From Terriglobales bacterium (lineage in GTDB: Bacteria; Acidobacteriota; Terriglobia; Terriglobales; Acidobacteriaceae): DNA of 38,965 bases. Numbering within the stretch: the stretch's first letter is position 1; every line of letters begins with the position of its first letter. Shown here piece by piece: positions 29,473 through 36,386 of this stretch. A program made the position numbers and the translations under genes. The notes under the pieces are model-generated. The model was not told the origin of the DNA and did no database searches. It saw only the letters and a list, made by a program, of their open reading frames with translations. The DNA lies in NCBI GenBank assembly GCA_035764005.1, contig DASTZZ010000121.1, positions 1-38,965 on the forward strand, given 5' to 3'.

Positions 29473-29985
29473 CTATTTTCCCTCGCTCTGAATATGCGGC
29501 AGATTACGTCCAAATTGGGGATTTCCGAGCCCATACCCAACGATATAGGTTTCCTCGACGATGAATCCCATGTAATCGGGCTGGAGGGGGACTCGGCGGG
29601 CGGTCTGCTTGTCGATCAGCGCGGCGAGTTTTACCGAATTAGCACCCCACCCCTGGATGGTACGCATGAGGAATTCGGTGGTCTGTCCAGACTGAATCAC
29701 GCCTTCGACGAACAGAACGTCTTTGCCCTTCACGTCGATCTCAGGGCCATAGTGGATCTGAATTTGGGATGCCGCACCATTCATTGCTTTTCTTTGCGGC
29801 TGTACAAAATGGAGAATCGAGGCGACATTGATGGCGCGAATGAGATCGGCGCAGAACACAAAACCATTGGGCAGGACACAGATCAGCGTGAGGTTCTTCC
29901 CCGAATAGTCCCGGGAAATCTGCTGACCCATTTCTCTTACACGTCGCTGAATCTGCTCGGCGGTGAGCAGGACTTTTTCTGACAT
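29473..29985 (-). CDS. hpt: Hypoxanthine phosphoribosyltransferase-like protein, probably inactive
   Basis: The 170 residues align along the whole length with bacterial Hpt: S-E-K-V-L-L-T-A-E-Q-I at the start, F-C-A-D-L-I-R-A-I, D-K-Q-T-A-R-R, and Y-I-V-G-Y-G-L with R-N-L-P-H-I at the end. Key residues differ. The PRPP loop, normally E-D-I-I-D-S-G, reads E-G-V-I-Q-S-G (94-100). The L-K-G loop reads L-P-N-G (38-41), the S-S-Y-G flexible loop is lost, and G-L-D-Y reads G-L-G-N (152-155). Purine salvage activity is therefore doubtful. The location after tilS and before ftsH is the classical one. The frame also opens from a TTG at 30033 overlapping the tilS stop; the ATG at 29985 fits the family start. 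Confidence 0.88.
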   Translation of the reverse strand: MSEKVLLTAEQIQRRVREMGQQISRDYSGKNLTLICVLPNGFVFCADLIRAINVASILHFVQPQRKAMNGAASQIQIHYGPEIDVKGKDVLFVEGVIQSGQTTEFLMRTIQGWGANSVKLAALIDKQTARRVPLQPDYMGFIVEETYIVGYGLGNPQFGRNLPHIQSEGK

Positions 29986-30029
29986 TCGCGTTGGGTACTG
30001 CTTTGAAGTCTGACCCCGAAGGGCGGCTT

Positions 30030-31478
30030 TCAATCCGTGCTTTCTTCAATCACGATCTGCTGACCATTCGAGGCTAGCAACGCCGGCGCCTCGATGCCAC
30101 GTACCCAGACAATACGCTGGCCGGCAACGACAACCGGCCAAACCCGCTTTTCTTCCGCGCTGAGGTGCAGCGGGTACAGTAACTCCTTTACACGCTTTTC
30201 TGACCTGTGGCGCGCAGCTCGAAAATAATCTCCGGCGCGCCAGTTCCGCACGCGCAGCTTCGAACCCGAAGACAATTCGAAAGCGTGTGCCCGATTATAA
30301 GCTGCCGAGATAACAGAAGCGTTATCTTCCGAGATGCGCGCGCGAATTGTTGCGCCAAGCTCCGGAATCCGGCTCTCACCAGGAACAGATAACGCATATT
30401 CGTAGTCGGTGGTCGCCTCTTTGGATTCTGCGGAGGCTCTGGAGGGGGTGCGCTCGATCCGCAGTTCGCGAAAGAGAAGCCGCGCGTTCCACCCGTCCGC
30501 GATCTGGACTATCTTGCTTTGCGTACCGCGCGTCTGCCGCCGAGAAATCAGATCGAGCATCGCGTGAACGTGCTCAAAGTCGAGACTGCAGCCGATCTGC
30601 TCTGCGGCTGCGCGGAGCAGCCGGCGCTGAACAGCAAGCGGTTGTTGCTCCAAAGCTAGAAGTTCGACTGCGATCGCCCCGGCCGACGTTTGTCTGCGTC
30701 CGCCGCCGCGAGCAGGTTCTCCGGGCTTGCACACGAGCGGTAGAAGGCGTTTTGTCTGCTCTGTCCAATACTCTTCCTCAGCACGAGAAATTTCCGCCAA
30801 GTGCGCCAACGAAGTATCCGCCGCTGGGTTCAACTCATCGCGCAGCACAGGCAGCACGCGCGCACGCATACGGTTGCGAGTGATCGTCAGGTCAGCATTG
30901 GTGACATCTTCACGCCAGGACTGCTGCAGATCGCGCAAATACGCGCGAATCTCCTCGCGGCGAATCCCCAAAACAGGACGCACAATACTGCCCCGCCCAA
31001 GCCGCTGCTCCGGAAAGATGCCGGCCATGCCGCGCGTACCCGCCCCGCGTACGACCTTCATCAGCACCGTCTCAGCCTGGTCATCGACCGTATGGGCAGT
31101 AGCGATTCGTTTGACGTTATTCGACAACAGCGACTCGAAGAATTCATGCCGCAGTTGCCGGGCTGCTGTCTCGATACTGATTTTTTTCTGAGCTGCGTAT
31201 GCCCGGGCATTCCCTCGGTTGACGTGAGACTCCAGCCCGAACCCGCTGGCCAATTCACTGACGAACTTCTCGTCAGCATCCGCATCGGCTCCGCGAATCC
31301 CATGATGAAAATGGGCCACGCTGGGCACGATACCTAGTTCCTCTCGCAGCTCGAGGAGAATACGCAGCAGCCCAACCGAATCTGCCCCGCCGGATACGGC
31401 AACAGCGACTCGGTCCCCCGCACCCATGAGTCCGCGCTCGCGAATATAGCGCGCGACACGTTGGCCTAGTGAGAGCAC
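30030..31478 (-). CDS. tilS: tRNA(Ile)-lysidine synthetase
   Basis: TilS modifies C34 of tRNA-Ile(CAU) to lysidine, using ATP and lysine. The 482-residue protein has the PP-loop V-A-V-S-G-G-A-D-S near the N-terminus, then H-F-H-H-G-I-R-G, A-T-A-H-T-V-D-D-Q-A-E-T and R-G-x-G-T-R-G-M. Substrate-binding and C-terminal domains follow (R-N-W-R-A-G-D-Y-F). The start is uncertain: the frame opens at a TTG at 31544, but the first 15 or so codons are then encoded by an inverted-repeat arm. The GTG at 31478 gives a family-like N-terminus; neither start has a ribosome binding site. Confidence 0.93.
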   Translation of the reverse strand: MLSLGQRVARYIRERGLMGAGDRVAVAVSGGADSVGLLRILLELREELGIVPSVAHFHHGIRGADADADEKFVSELASGFGLESHVNRGNARAYAAQKKISIETAARQLRHEFFESLLSNNVKRIATAHTVDDQAETVLMKVVRGAGTRGMAGIFPEQRLGRGSIVRPVLGIRREEIRAYLRDLQQSWREDVTNADLTITRNRMRARVLPVLRDELNPAADTSLAHLAEISRAEEEYWTEQTKRLLPLVCKPGEPARGGGRRQTSAGAIAVELLALEQQPLAVQRRLLRAAAEQIGCSLDFEHVHAMLDLISRRQTRGTQSKIVQIADGWNARLLFRELRIERTPSRASAESKEATTDYEYALSVPGESRIPELGATIRARISEDNASVISAAYNRAHAFELSSGSKLRVRNWRAGDYFRAARHRSEKRVKELLYPLHLSAEEKRVWPVVVAGQRIVWVRGIEAPALLASNGQQIVIEESTD

Positions 31479-31503
31479 GAGAACATGATTGCACGGGAAG
31501 GGG

Positions 31504-31644
31504 GCTGCTGGCCGCTGGCTACTGGCTTCCGGCAATCTATCCAAGGACAGCGAGACGCGATATCTGACTACCGCGAGCGAGATAGGGGCGAATGTTTCAG
31601 CAACTCCGCAAGCCAGTTGCCAGGGGCCGATAGCCAGTAGCCGC
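31504..31644. repeat. Imperfect inverted repeat between tilS and ispD
   Basis: Arms around 31504-31534 and 31608-31644 share an exact 11-bp inverted core (GGCTACTGGCT) and imperfect flanks. They are made of CTGGC-type words resembling those at 1930-2021. It lies in the divergent promoter region of tilS and ispD. Confidence 0.75.
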
Positions 31645-31651
31645 TTTGATT

Positions 31652-31657
31652 TATACT
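31652..31657 (+). promoter_or_regulatory. Possible -10 box of ispD (TATACT)
   Basis: TATACT is 9 bp before the ispD ATG and 7 bp after the inverted repeat. The -35 position falls in the repeat arm and has no consensus. There is no Shine-Dalgarno sequence, so the transcript may have an almost absent leader. Confidence 0.4.
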
Positions 31658-31666
31658 TCGCTTCCC

Positions 31667-32404
31667 ATGAAAGTGGTGGTCATTATTCCGGCTGCGGGAC
31701 TCGGAACGCGCATGGCAGCGCACTCCGGCGCGCGCGCCGGACAGCCCGCCAAGCAGTTCGCCGAAATCGCCGGTAAGCCGATCCTGCTGCACACATTAGA
31801 AAAGTTTTCTGAGGTGCCGGAGGTCACGGATATCTACATCGCCGTTCGCGAGAGTGAGAGTGGACGTGTGCGGGACTTCCTGGCTGGACAAAAGCTTCGT
31901 CCCAAGATGCATGTAGTGATCGGGGGCGATCACCGTCAGCAATCGGTAGCGAATGCTTTGGCCGAATTTCGCGCGAATGAGGACGACATTGTTCTAGTGC
32001 ACGATGCGGTGCGTCCGTTTGTAGAAGGTGAGGTTATTCGCAATGTGATCGAGACCGCCGCAGCTCAAGGCGCCGCCATTGCGGGCCTCCCTGCCGTCGA
32101 TACCATCAAGCAAGTCGAGCGCACCGCGAGCGGGGCAATCATTACGTCCACGGTACCGCGGGAACGAGTTGTAATGGCGCAGACCCCGCAGGGATTCCGC
32201 TACGCGGTGATCAAATGCGCTTTCGATGAAGCCGCTCAGGATGGATTTGTCGGTACCGACGAGGCCTCTCTGGTAGAACGATCGGGACATCAAGTGGCAG
32301 TGGTGATGGGCTCTGCGCGAAATATCAAAATCACAACACCCTCGGACCTCGAACTCGCAGAGTTCCTTTTTCACCACGGAGATACGAAGAAAGCTATCGG
32401 GTGA
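31667..32404 (+). CDS. ispD: 2-C-methyl-D-erythritol 4-phosphate cytidylyltransferase
   Basis: This 245-residue enzyme of the MEP isoprenoid pathway transfers CMP from CTP to MEP. The nucleotide-binding start I-I-P-A-A-G-L-G-T-R-M is followed by K-Q-F, V-I-G-G-D-H-R-Q-Q-S-V, V-H-D-A-V-R-P-F, Q-T-P-Q-G-F-R and G-T-D-E-A-S. I chose the ATG at 31667; the upstream ATG at 31646 would add seven residues encoded next to the repeat. The last codons and the stop lie inside the arm of the next inverted repeat, so the C-terminus A-I-G is repeat-derived. ispF follows 118 bp downstream. Confidence 0.95.
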   Translation: MKVVVIIPAAGLGTRMAAHSGARAGQPAKQFAEIAGKPILLHTLEKFSEVPEVTDIYIAVRESESGRVRDFLAGQKLRPKMHVVIGGDHRQQSVANALAEFRANEDDIVLVHDAVRPFVEGEVIRNVIETAAAQGAAIAGLPAVDTIKQVERTASGAIITSTVPRERVVMAQTPQGFRYAVIKCAFDEAAQDGFVGTDEASLVERSGHQVAVVMGSARNIKITTPSDLELAEFLFHHGDTKKAIG

Positions 32405-32489
32405 TCGGGCCATCGGGTCATCGGGTGATCTGCACGCATGGCCATTCGGTTTTACTTCACCCGATGACCCGATCATCCGATCGCCCGAT
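32396..32489. repeat. Inverted repeat of tandem 8-bp words between ispD and ispF
   Basis: Arms 32396-32428 and 32457-32489 match at 29 of 33 positions with a 28-bp loop. Each arm holds four tandem 8-mers of the type ATCGGGTG. It contains the ispD stop codon, and the right arm ends 3 bp before a -10-like box for ispF. Confidence 0.93.
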
Positions 32490-32492
32490 TGC

Positions 32493-32498
32493 TACACT
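32493..32498 (+). promoter_or_regulatory. Possible -10 box of ispF (TACACT)
   Basis: TACACT follows the inverted repeat by 3 bp and precedes the ATG by 24 bp; AGAGGA lies before the ATG. No -35 consensus is found, because its position is occupied by the repeat arm. ispF may therefore be transcribed separately from ispD. Confidence 0.35.
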
Positions 32499-32522
32499 TT
32501 CCTAGATTGCTAGAGGAACCGA

Positions 32523-33116
32523 ATGAGGATTGGGTACGGTTGGGATTCACACGAGTTCAAGAAGGGCGTGCCGCTGAAGATCGGTGGCATAACGCTCGAG
32601 CACACCCACGGGCTGGCTGGTCACTCCGACGGAGACGTGCTGCTGCATGCGCTTACCGATGCATTGCTCGGCGCCGTAGCCGCCGGTGACATAGGCGGCT
32701 ATTTTCCTCCGTCGGACCCAAAATGGAAAAACGCCGACTCGTCTCTGTTCGTCGCTGTTGCATTGGCAAAAGTAAAAGAAGCGGGGTACCAGGTCTGTAA
32801 CGTAGATTCCACGCTCGTTCTTTCCGAACCGAAGGTTGGGCCCGTTGCTAACCGCATTCGTCAGCGCGTTGCCGAGCTGTTGGAGATTTCGCCGCTAGAA
32901 GTCGGTATTAAAGCCAAAACACCCGAAGGCATGGGCACGGAAAAAGCAGCGATCGCCCACGTGGTTGTGCTGCTGGAGAGACAAGACGATCACAAGAAGC
33001 TAGAGGTGGCGGCCGCGATGCTCGAGGCCGACAAGCACGTCGATGAGGTTGTGAAGGGTCTTATCAGCGACGTGAAGATCGAGAAGAAACCGCGCCGTGA
33101 AAAGGTGCGGACCTAG
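32523..33116 (+). CDS. ispF: 2-C-methyl-D-erythritol 2,4-cyclodiphosphate synthase with C-terminal extension
   Basis: IspF cyclises CDP-ME-2-phosphate in the MEP pathway. The metal ligands are visible: D and H in W-D-S-H near residue 8-10, and H in A-G-H-S-D-G-D-V-L-L-H-A. I-G-x-x-F-P-P-S-D and K-A-K-T-P-E-G-M-G are present. The family is about 157-160 residues; this protein has 197. The extra 37 or so residues (from about 160) are charged, rich in K, E and D, and would form one or two helices. The gene converges on the TonB-like gene, 1 bp apart. Confidence 0.95.
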   Translation: MRIGYGWDSHEFKKGVPLKIGGITLEHTHGLAGHSDGDVLLHALTDALLGAVAAGDIGGYFPPSDPKWKNADSSLFVAVALAKVKEAGYQVCNVDSTLVLSEPKVGPVANRIRQRVAELLEISPLEVGIKAKTPEGMGTEKAAIAHVVVLLERQDDHKKLEVAAAMLEADKHVDEVVKGLISDVKIEKKPRREKVRT

Positions 33117-33117
33117 G

Positions 33118-34017
33118 TCAGTAAAGCCGGAAACTAACTTCGATCTGGATGGCGACATTGACTTTCCGGCCGTCTTTGACTGCCGGTTCAAACAGCCACT
33201 GATTCAATGCCTCGAGAGCCTTCTCGTCCAGGCCAAGCCCTAGCGCACGAATCACGCGAGGATTGTGAATCCTGCCATCAGCACCAACAATCGCTTCCAC
33301 CAGAACAGTACCCTGATGTTTGGCTTTACGAGCTTCTTCTGAGAACTCAGGCTCGGTTTGGTACTTGATGCGTGGCGGAGAAACTCCGCCGCCGACTTGG
33401 AACACTCCACCGCCGATTCCCGCTGTATCGCCCGGACCAACGCCACGTCCGCTGCCATCACCCACGCCGCCGCAACATCCAGCACCGATGCCGGATCCGT
33501 AACCGGTTCCATTCGAGGGCACGCTCAATACGCTGGTGAGTGATCCAACTGGACCCTGCTGCGTGATCTTCACTTGCGGTGGGACCATCACGGTCTGCTC
33601 AACCGCGAGCTTCGGCGCGTCGTTGCGGATCACCACCGTTGGAGGCGTGATCTGCTGCATGCTGAACTTCGGCGGAGCCCCATGGCTGACTTCGAGTTTG
33701 TCGCGATCTCCACCGCCACCGCCGCCACCTACATGTTTTGCTGCGCTGGGCAGGGGAATGTAAGCTCCGATGTCGACCACCGGCCCAAGGGCCTGCGCAA
33801 TCTGAGCACGATGCTCGATCACCTGATGAGTTAGAAAAAGAACAAGCGCAAGTACTACGGTGTGCAAAATGATCGATGTATAGAAGTTGCGTGATTGAAC
33901 CGCGTAGGTTCCATATCCATCGCCGAACAATGTAGGCAGGATGTCGTGTGGCTCCCGTGGAGTGGGGATGTTTCCCGACGGTAGCGGAGAGGCCGGTTGC
34001 GTGGCCGAGGTAGCCAT
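33118..34017 (-). CDS. TonB-like energy-transducing protein
   Basis: This 299-residue protein has a cytoplasmic N-terminus, one membrane helix (about 46-70), a periplasmic linker and a TonB C-terminal domain (about 215-299) with E-F-S-E-E-A-R-K-A-K-H-Q-G-T-V-L-V and W-L-F-E-P-A-V-K-D-G. It would pass proton-motive energy from ExbB/ExbD to outer-membrane receptors; no exbBD genes are near. The linker is Gly-rich with an unusual C-C pair (G-A-G-C-C-G-G). I chose the ATG at 34017, which has GGAG 7 bp upstream; the frame is open to 34050. Confidence 0.88.
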   Translation of the reverse strand: MATSATQPASPLPSGNIPTPREPHDILPTLFGDGYGTYAVQSRNFYTSIILHTVVLALVLFLTHQVIEHRAQIAQALGPVVDIGAYIPLPSAAKHVGGGGGGGDRDKLEVSHGAPPKFSMQQITPPTVVIRNDAPKLAVEQTVMVPPQVKITQQGPVGSLTSVLSVPSNGTGYGSGIGAGCCGGVGDGSGRGVGPGDTAGIGGGVFQVGGGVSPPRIKYQTEPEFSEEARKAKHQGTVLVEAIVGADGRIHNPRVIRALGLGLDEKALEALNQWLFEPAVKDGRKVNVAIQIEVSFRLY

Positions 34018-34577
34018 GTGTCTGCTCCACAGTATAGACCGCCAGCACACAAAATGTTCCCGATTTCTCGGGCACTGCGCCGGCGCGGCGAGCTTGAACT
34101 GGAGTACGCCAATCTCGAAGCCGGTGCCAGCAGCTACTCTAAAACGTTACAGCGCAGTGGCTTGCACAAGCAGCGAGGGAAACGACAATAACACGTCACC
34201 TACATTCCTGCTAGTCAAAATGGGACGAAAATCGGTAGTTGCGGAGACGCACTGTAGGTTGCCATTTACGTGCGGCGTGCGTGAGAGGCGGCGATTACAC
34301 AGCACGGAGGCGATGCTCTAATCTGCTATCAAGCCACAGAAACATTCCCCGGCTAAAGATCCCCTTCGCGCAGGTGTTTTCGCCATCACGAACGTGGTAG
34401 ATACTTCGGGAGACTCGCACACCGCAACTGAACTCTAGATAGGAGGCGGCCCAAATCTCCTGTCCACTCTGCTTTTACGAAATTCCTGAAACGGACCCGA
34501 TAATTTGCTGCCAACCCTCCTTCAAATCGATGGAATCTCACACCTGAGGAGAATCCAGAAGGAGGCAAACTCAACTC
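34018..34577. other. 560-bp divergent intergenic region
   Basis: No gene is supported on either strand. The short open frames here have no ribosome binding site or recognisable domain. The region must contain the promoters of the TonB-like gene (leftward) and the DUF6496 gene (rightward). A GGAGG at about 34561 is the ribosome binding site of the latter. Confidence 0.5.
34031..34036 (-). promoter_or_regulatory. Possible -10 box of the TonB-like gene (TATACT)
   Basis: TATACT on the minus strand is 13 bp upstream of the ATG. A transcript starting there would have a leader of about 6 nt. No -35 consensus is found. Confidence 0.35.
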
Positions 34578-34979
34578 ATGGCCACAAGACATCGTTCCAC
34601 TTCGCGAAGAAGCAGTTCATCGCGCAGCAGAAGTCGACGCAGCAGCGGAAGCTCACGGCGGCGGAGTTCCGCCCGCAGCCGGCGTAGTGCTTCGGCACGC
34701 AGTTCGCATCGCAGCACTTCACGCTCACGTCGGAGTTCATCTTCGCGCGGACGCAAATCGAGCTCCCGCCGCAAGTACAGCCCAAGCGCAGGCAAGAACG
34801 TCGAGCGTGAAATGCACGAGTTCAAACGCGGCCGTCTCAAGATGGGCCGCAGCGGCAAGAAAGTGAAGAGCCGCAAACAGGCGATCGCGATTGGCTTGTC
34901 GGAAGCTCGTCGCGCCGGCAAGAAAGTTCCGTCGAAGAAGAGCAGCTCATCATCGTCTTCCCATCGCAAGGCAGCCTGA
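34578..34979 (+). CDS. RS-rich basic protein with DUF6496 domain
   Basis: The 133 residues have two parts. The first 66 are almost only Arg and Ser (R-S, S-R-R-S and similar), like an SR or protamine-like tail. Residues about 67-115 form a DUF6496-like domain: G-K-N-V-E-R-E-M-H-E-F-K-R-G-x-L, then S-R-K-Q-A-I-A-I-G-L-S-E-A-R-R-A-G. A Ser-rich end follows. The strong positive charge suggests nucleic-acid binding; this is inference. GGAGG is 12 bp upstream of the ATG. The function of the family is not known to me. Confidence 0.82.
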   Translation: MATRHRSTSRRSSSSRSRSRRSSGSSRRRSSARSRRSASARSSHRSTSRSRRSSSSRGRKSSSRRKYSPSAGKNVEREMHEFKRGRLKMGRSGKKVKSRKQAIAIGLSEARRAGKKVPSKKSSSSSSSHRKAA

Positions 34980-34988
34980 TTTACTTCC

Positions 34989-35016
34989 GCGGGCCGTAGC
35001 CTTCCGCGCGGCCCGC
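34989..35016 (+). terminator. GC-rich hairpin after the DUF6496 gene
   Basis: A perfect 8-bp stem GCGGGCCG / CGGCCCGC with a 12-bp loop lies 9 bp after the stop. There is no T-tract, so termination is uncertain. Confidence 0.4.
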
Positions 35017-35228
35017 CGCCATTCCATTCCTGCTCCGACGACACACTCCATGCCAGACCAGCGCCCCTCGTCTTTGCCTTTCCTGACTCGGTGCTAAACT
35101 GTCCCTGCGTTAAGGGCGCATCCGGTCCGCGGGAAGGACAGAAGTCCACCTGATTCAAACAACTGGTTGTACGAACTTACTTTCTGCCCGTCAGACGCGG
35201 ACCTCGGGCGAGTGAAAGGAAGTTCGTC

Positions 35229-36326
35229 ATGCCCACAAGAGTTCTCCCGCCCAATCCCAATCTGGATCACCTCAAGCACCAGGCAAAGGACCTTCTGAAA
35301 GATCATGCAGCGCGCGATCGCGCAGTGGCGCAGCGCATTCGCGAATTCCATCCGCGCTTCCGCGAAGCTGCAGATGGTGAAATCTTTGCAACGCATTTGA
35401 ATCTGAGCGATGCGCAGCTCGCGATTGCTCGTGAATACGGATTCCCAAGTTGGACCAGATTGAAGCGCTGGATCGAGCGCCCAGGCGCGATTGACGATCT
35501 AAATCGTCCTCATCACGAGCGCATTGAAGATCCGGTCTTTCGCCGTGCGGTGGATCTGGCCGATGCCGGAGATCTGGCGGGATTGCGAGCGCATCTGGCG
35601 CAACATCCGCAGGTAGTAAATCAGCAGCTAACCTTCGAGGGAGGCAATTATTTTCGCAATCCGACTCTCCTGGAATTCACCGCAGAAAACCCGGTTCGAC
35701 ATCGCAGGCTGCCCAAAAACGTCGTGGACGTGATGAAGGTAATTCTGGATGCCGGAGCTAACATGTGGTCGAGGGAGCAAACGCTCGGACTAGTTTGTTC
35801 CGGCTGCGTGCCTCGCGAATGCGGAGTTCAGACCGCGCAGATCGACCTGCTGTGCGATTACCGAGCGAGTCCCGATTCGGCGATGCAAACCGCGCTGGCG
35901 CACGGAGAATTCGAAGCGGCAAACGCTTTGCTTCGACGCGGCGCTCATGTCAGCCTGCCGGTCGCGGCTGCTCTGGGGCGAGTCGAAGATGCGCGGCGCT
36001 TACTCCCAGCATCAGATTGCGATCAACGACACAAGGCGCTCGCGCTCGCATCGCAATTCGGACACTTGGAAATAGTTCGCCTGCTCCTCGATGCAGGCGA
36101 AGACCCAAATCGGTACAGCCCGATTGGCCTGCACTCGCATTCAACGCCCTTGCATCAGGCGGCCGCCGGCGGACACGCCGAAGTCGTTCGCCTGCTGGTT
36201 GAGCGAGGCGCGACGCCGGAAGTGAGGGACACGCTGTTCGGCGCTACACCGGTGGATTGGGCAAGGCATGAAGGTAAGAAGGAGATCGAAACATATCTTA
36301 GGGAGCGACTGACGCAGCAAACGTAA
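35229..36326 (+). CDS. Ankyrin-repeat protein
   Basis: This 365-residue protein has no signal peptide and is probably cytoplasmic. The N-terminal 90 residues hold the P-N-L-D-H-L-K-H-Q-A-K-D-L-L and E-Y-G-F-P-S-W segments common before ankyrin repeats in Acidobacteriota and related soil bacteria. Ankyrin units follow, clearest at about 265-350 (G-H-L-E-I-V-R-L-L-L-D-A-G and T-P-L-H-Q-A-A-A-G-G-H-A-E-V-V-R-L-L). Ankyrin repeats bind other proteins; the partner is unknown. Four cysteines near 195-215 (C-S-G-C and C-G near V-P-R-E) are unusual for this fold. Confidence 0.85.
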   Translation: MPTRVLPPNPNLDHLKHQAKDLLKDHAARDRAVAQRIREFHPRFREAADGEIFATHLNLSDAQLAIAREYGFPSWTRLKRWIERPGAIDDLNRPHHERIEDPVFRRAVDLADAGDLAGLRAHLAQHPQVVNQQLTFEGGNYFRNPTLLEFTAENPVRHRRLPKNVVDVMKVILDAGANMWSREQTLGLVCSGCVPRECGVQTAQIDLLCDYRASPDSAMQTALAHGEFEAANALLRRGAHVSLPVAAALGRVEDARRLLPASDCDQRHKALALASQFGHLEIVRLLLDAGEDPNRYSPIGLHSHSTPLHQAAAGGHAEVVRLLVERGATPEVRDTLFGATPVDWARHEGKKEIETYLRERLTQQT

Positions 36327-36328
36327 TT

Positions 36329-36386
36329 GATAGCACGACCAGGTCACACTTGGCAGCGAGCGGCCTTGTCTTGGTCGTTGCCTATC
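36329..36386. other. Hairpin between convergent ankyrin and M28 genes
   Basis: GATAG-C-ACGACCA pairs with TGGTCGT-TGC-CTATC around a 30-bp loop. It reaches into the M28 stop region. It may end both transcripts, but there is no T-run. Confidence 0.35.

Noticed and set aside
33941-34321. Open frame of 126 codons on the plus strand upstream of the DUF6496 gene
   Set aside because: It overlaps the start of the TonB-like gene in antisense, has no ribosome binding site and no recognisable domain.
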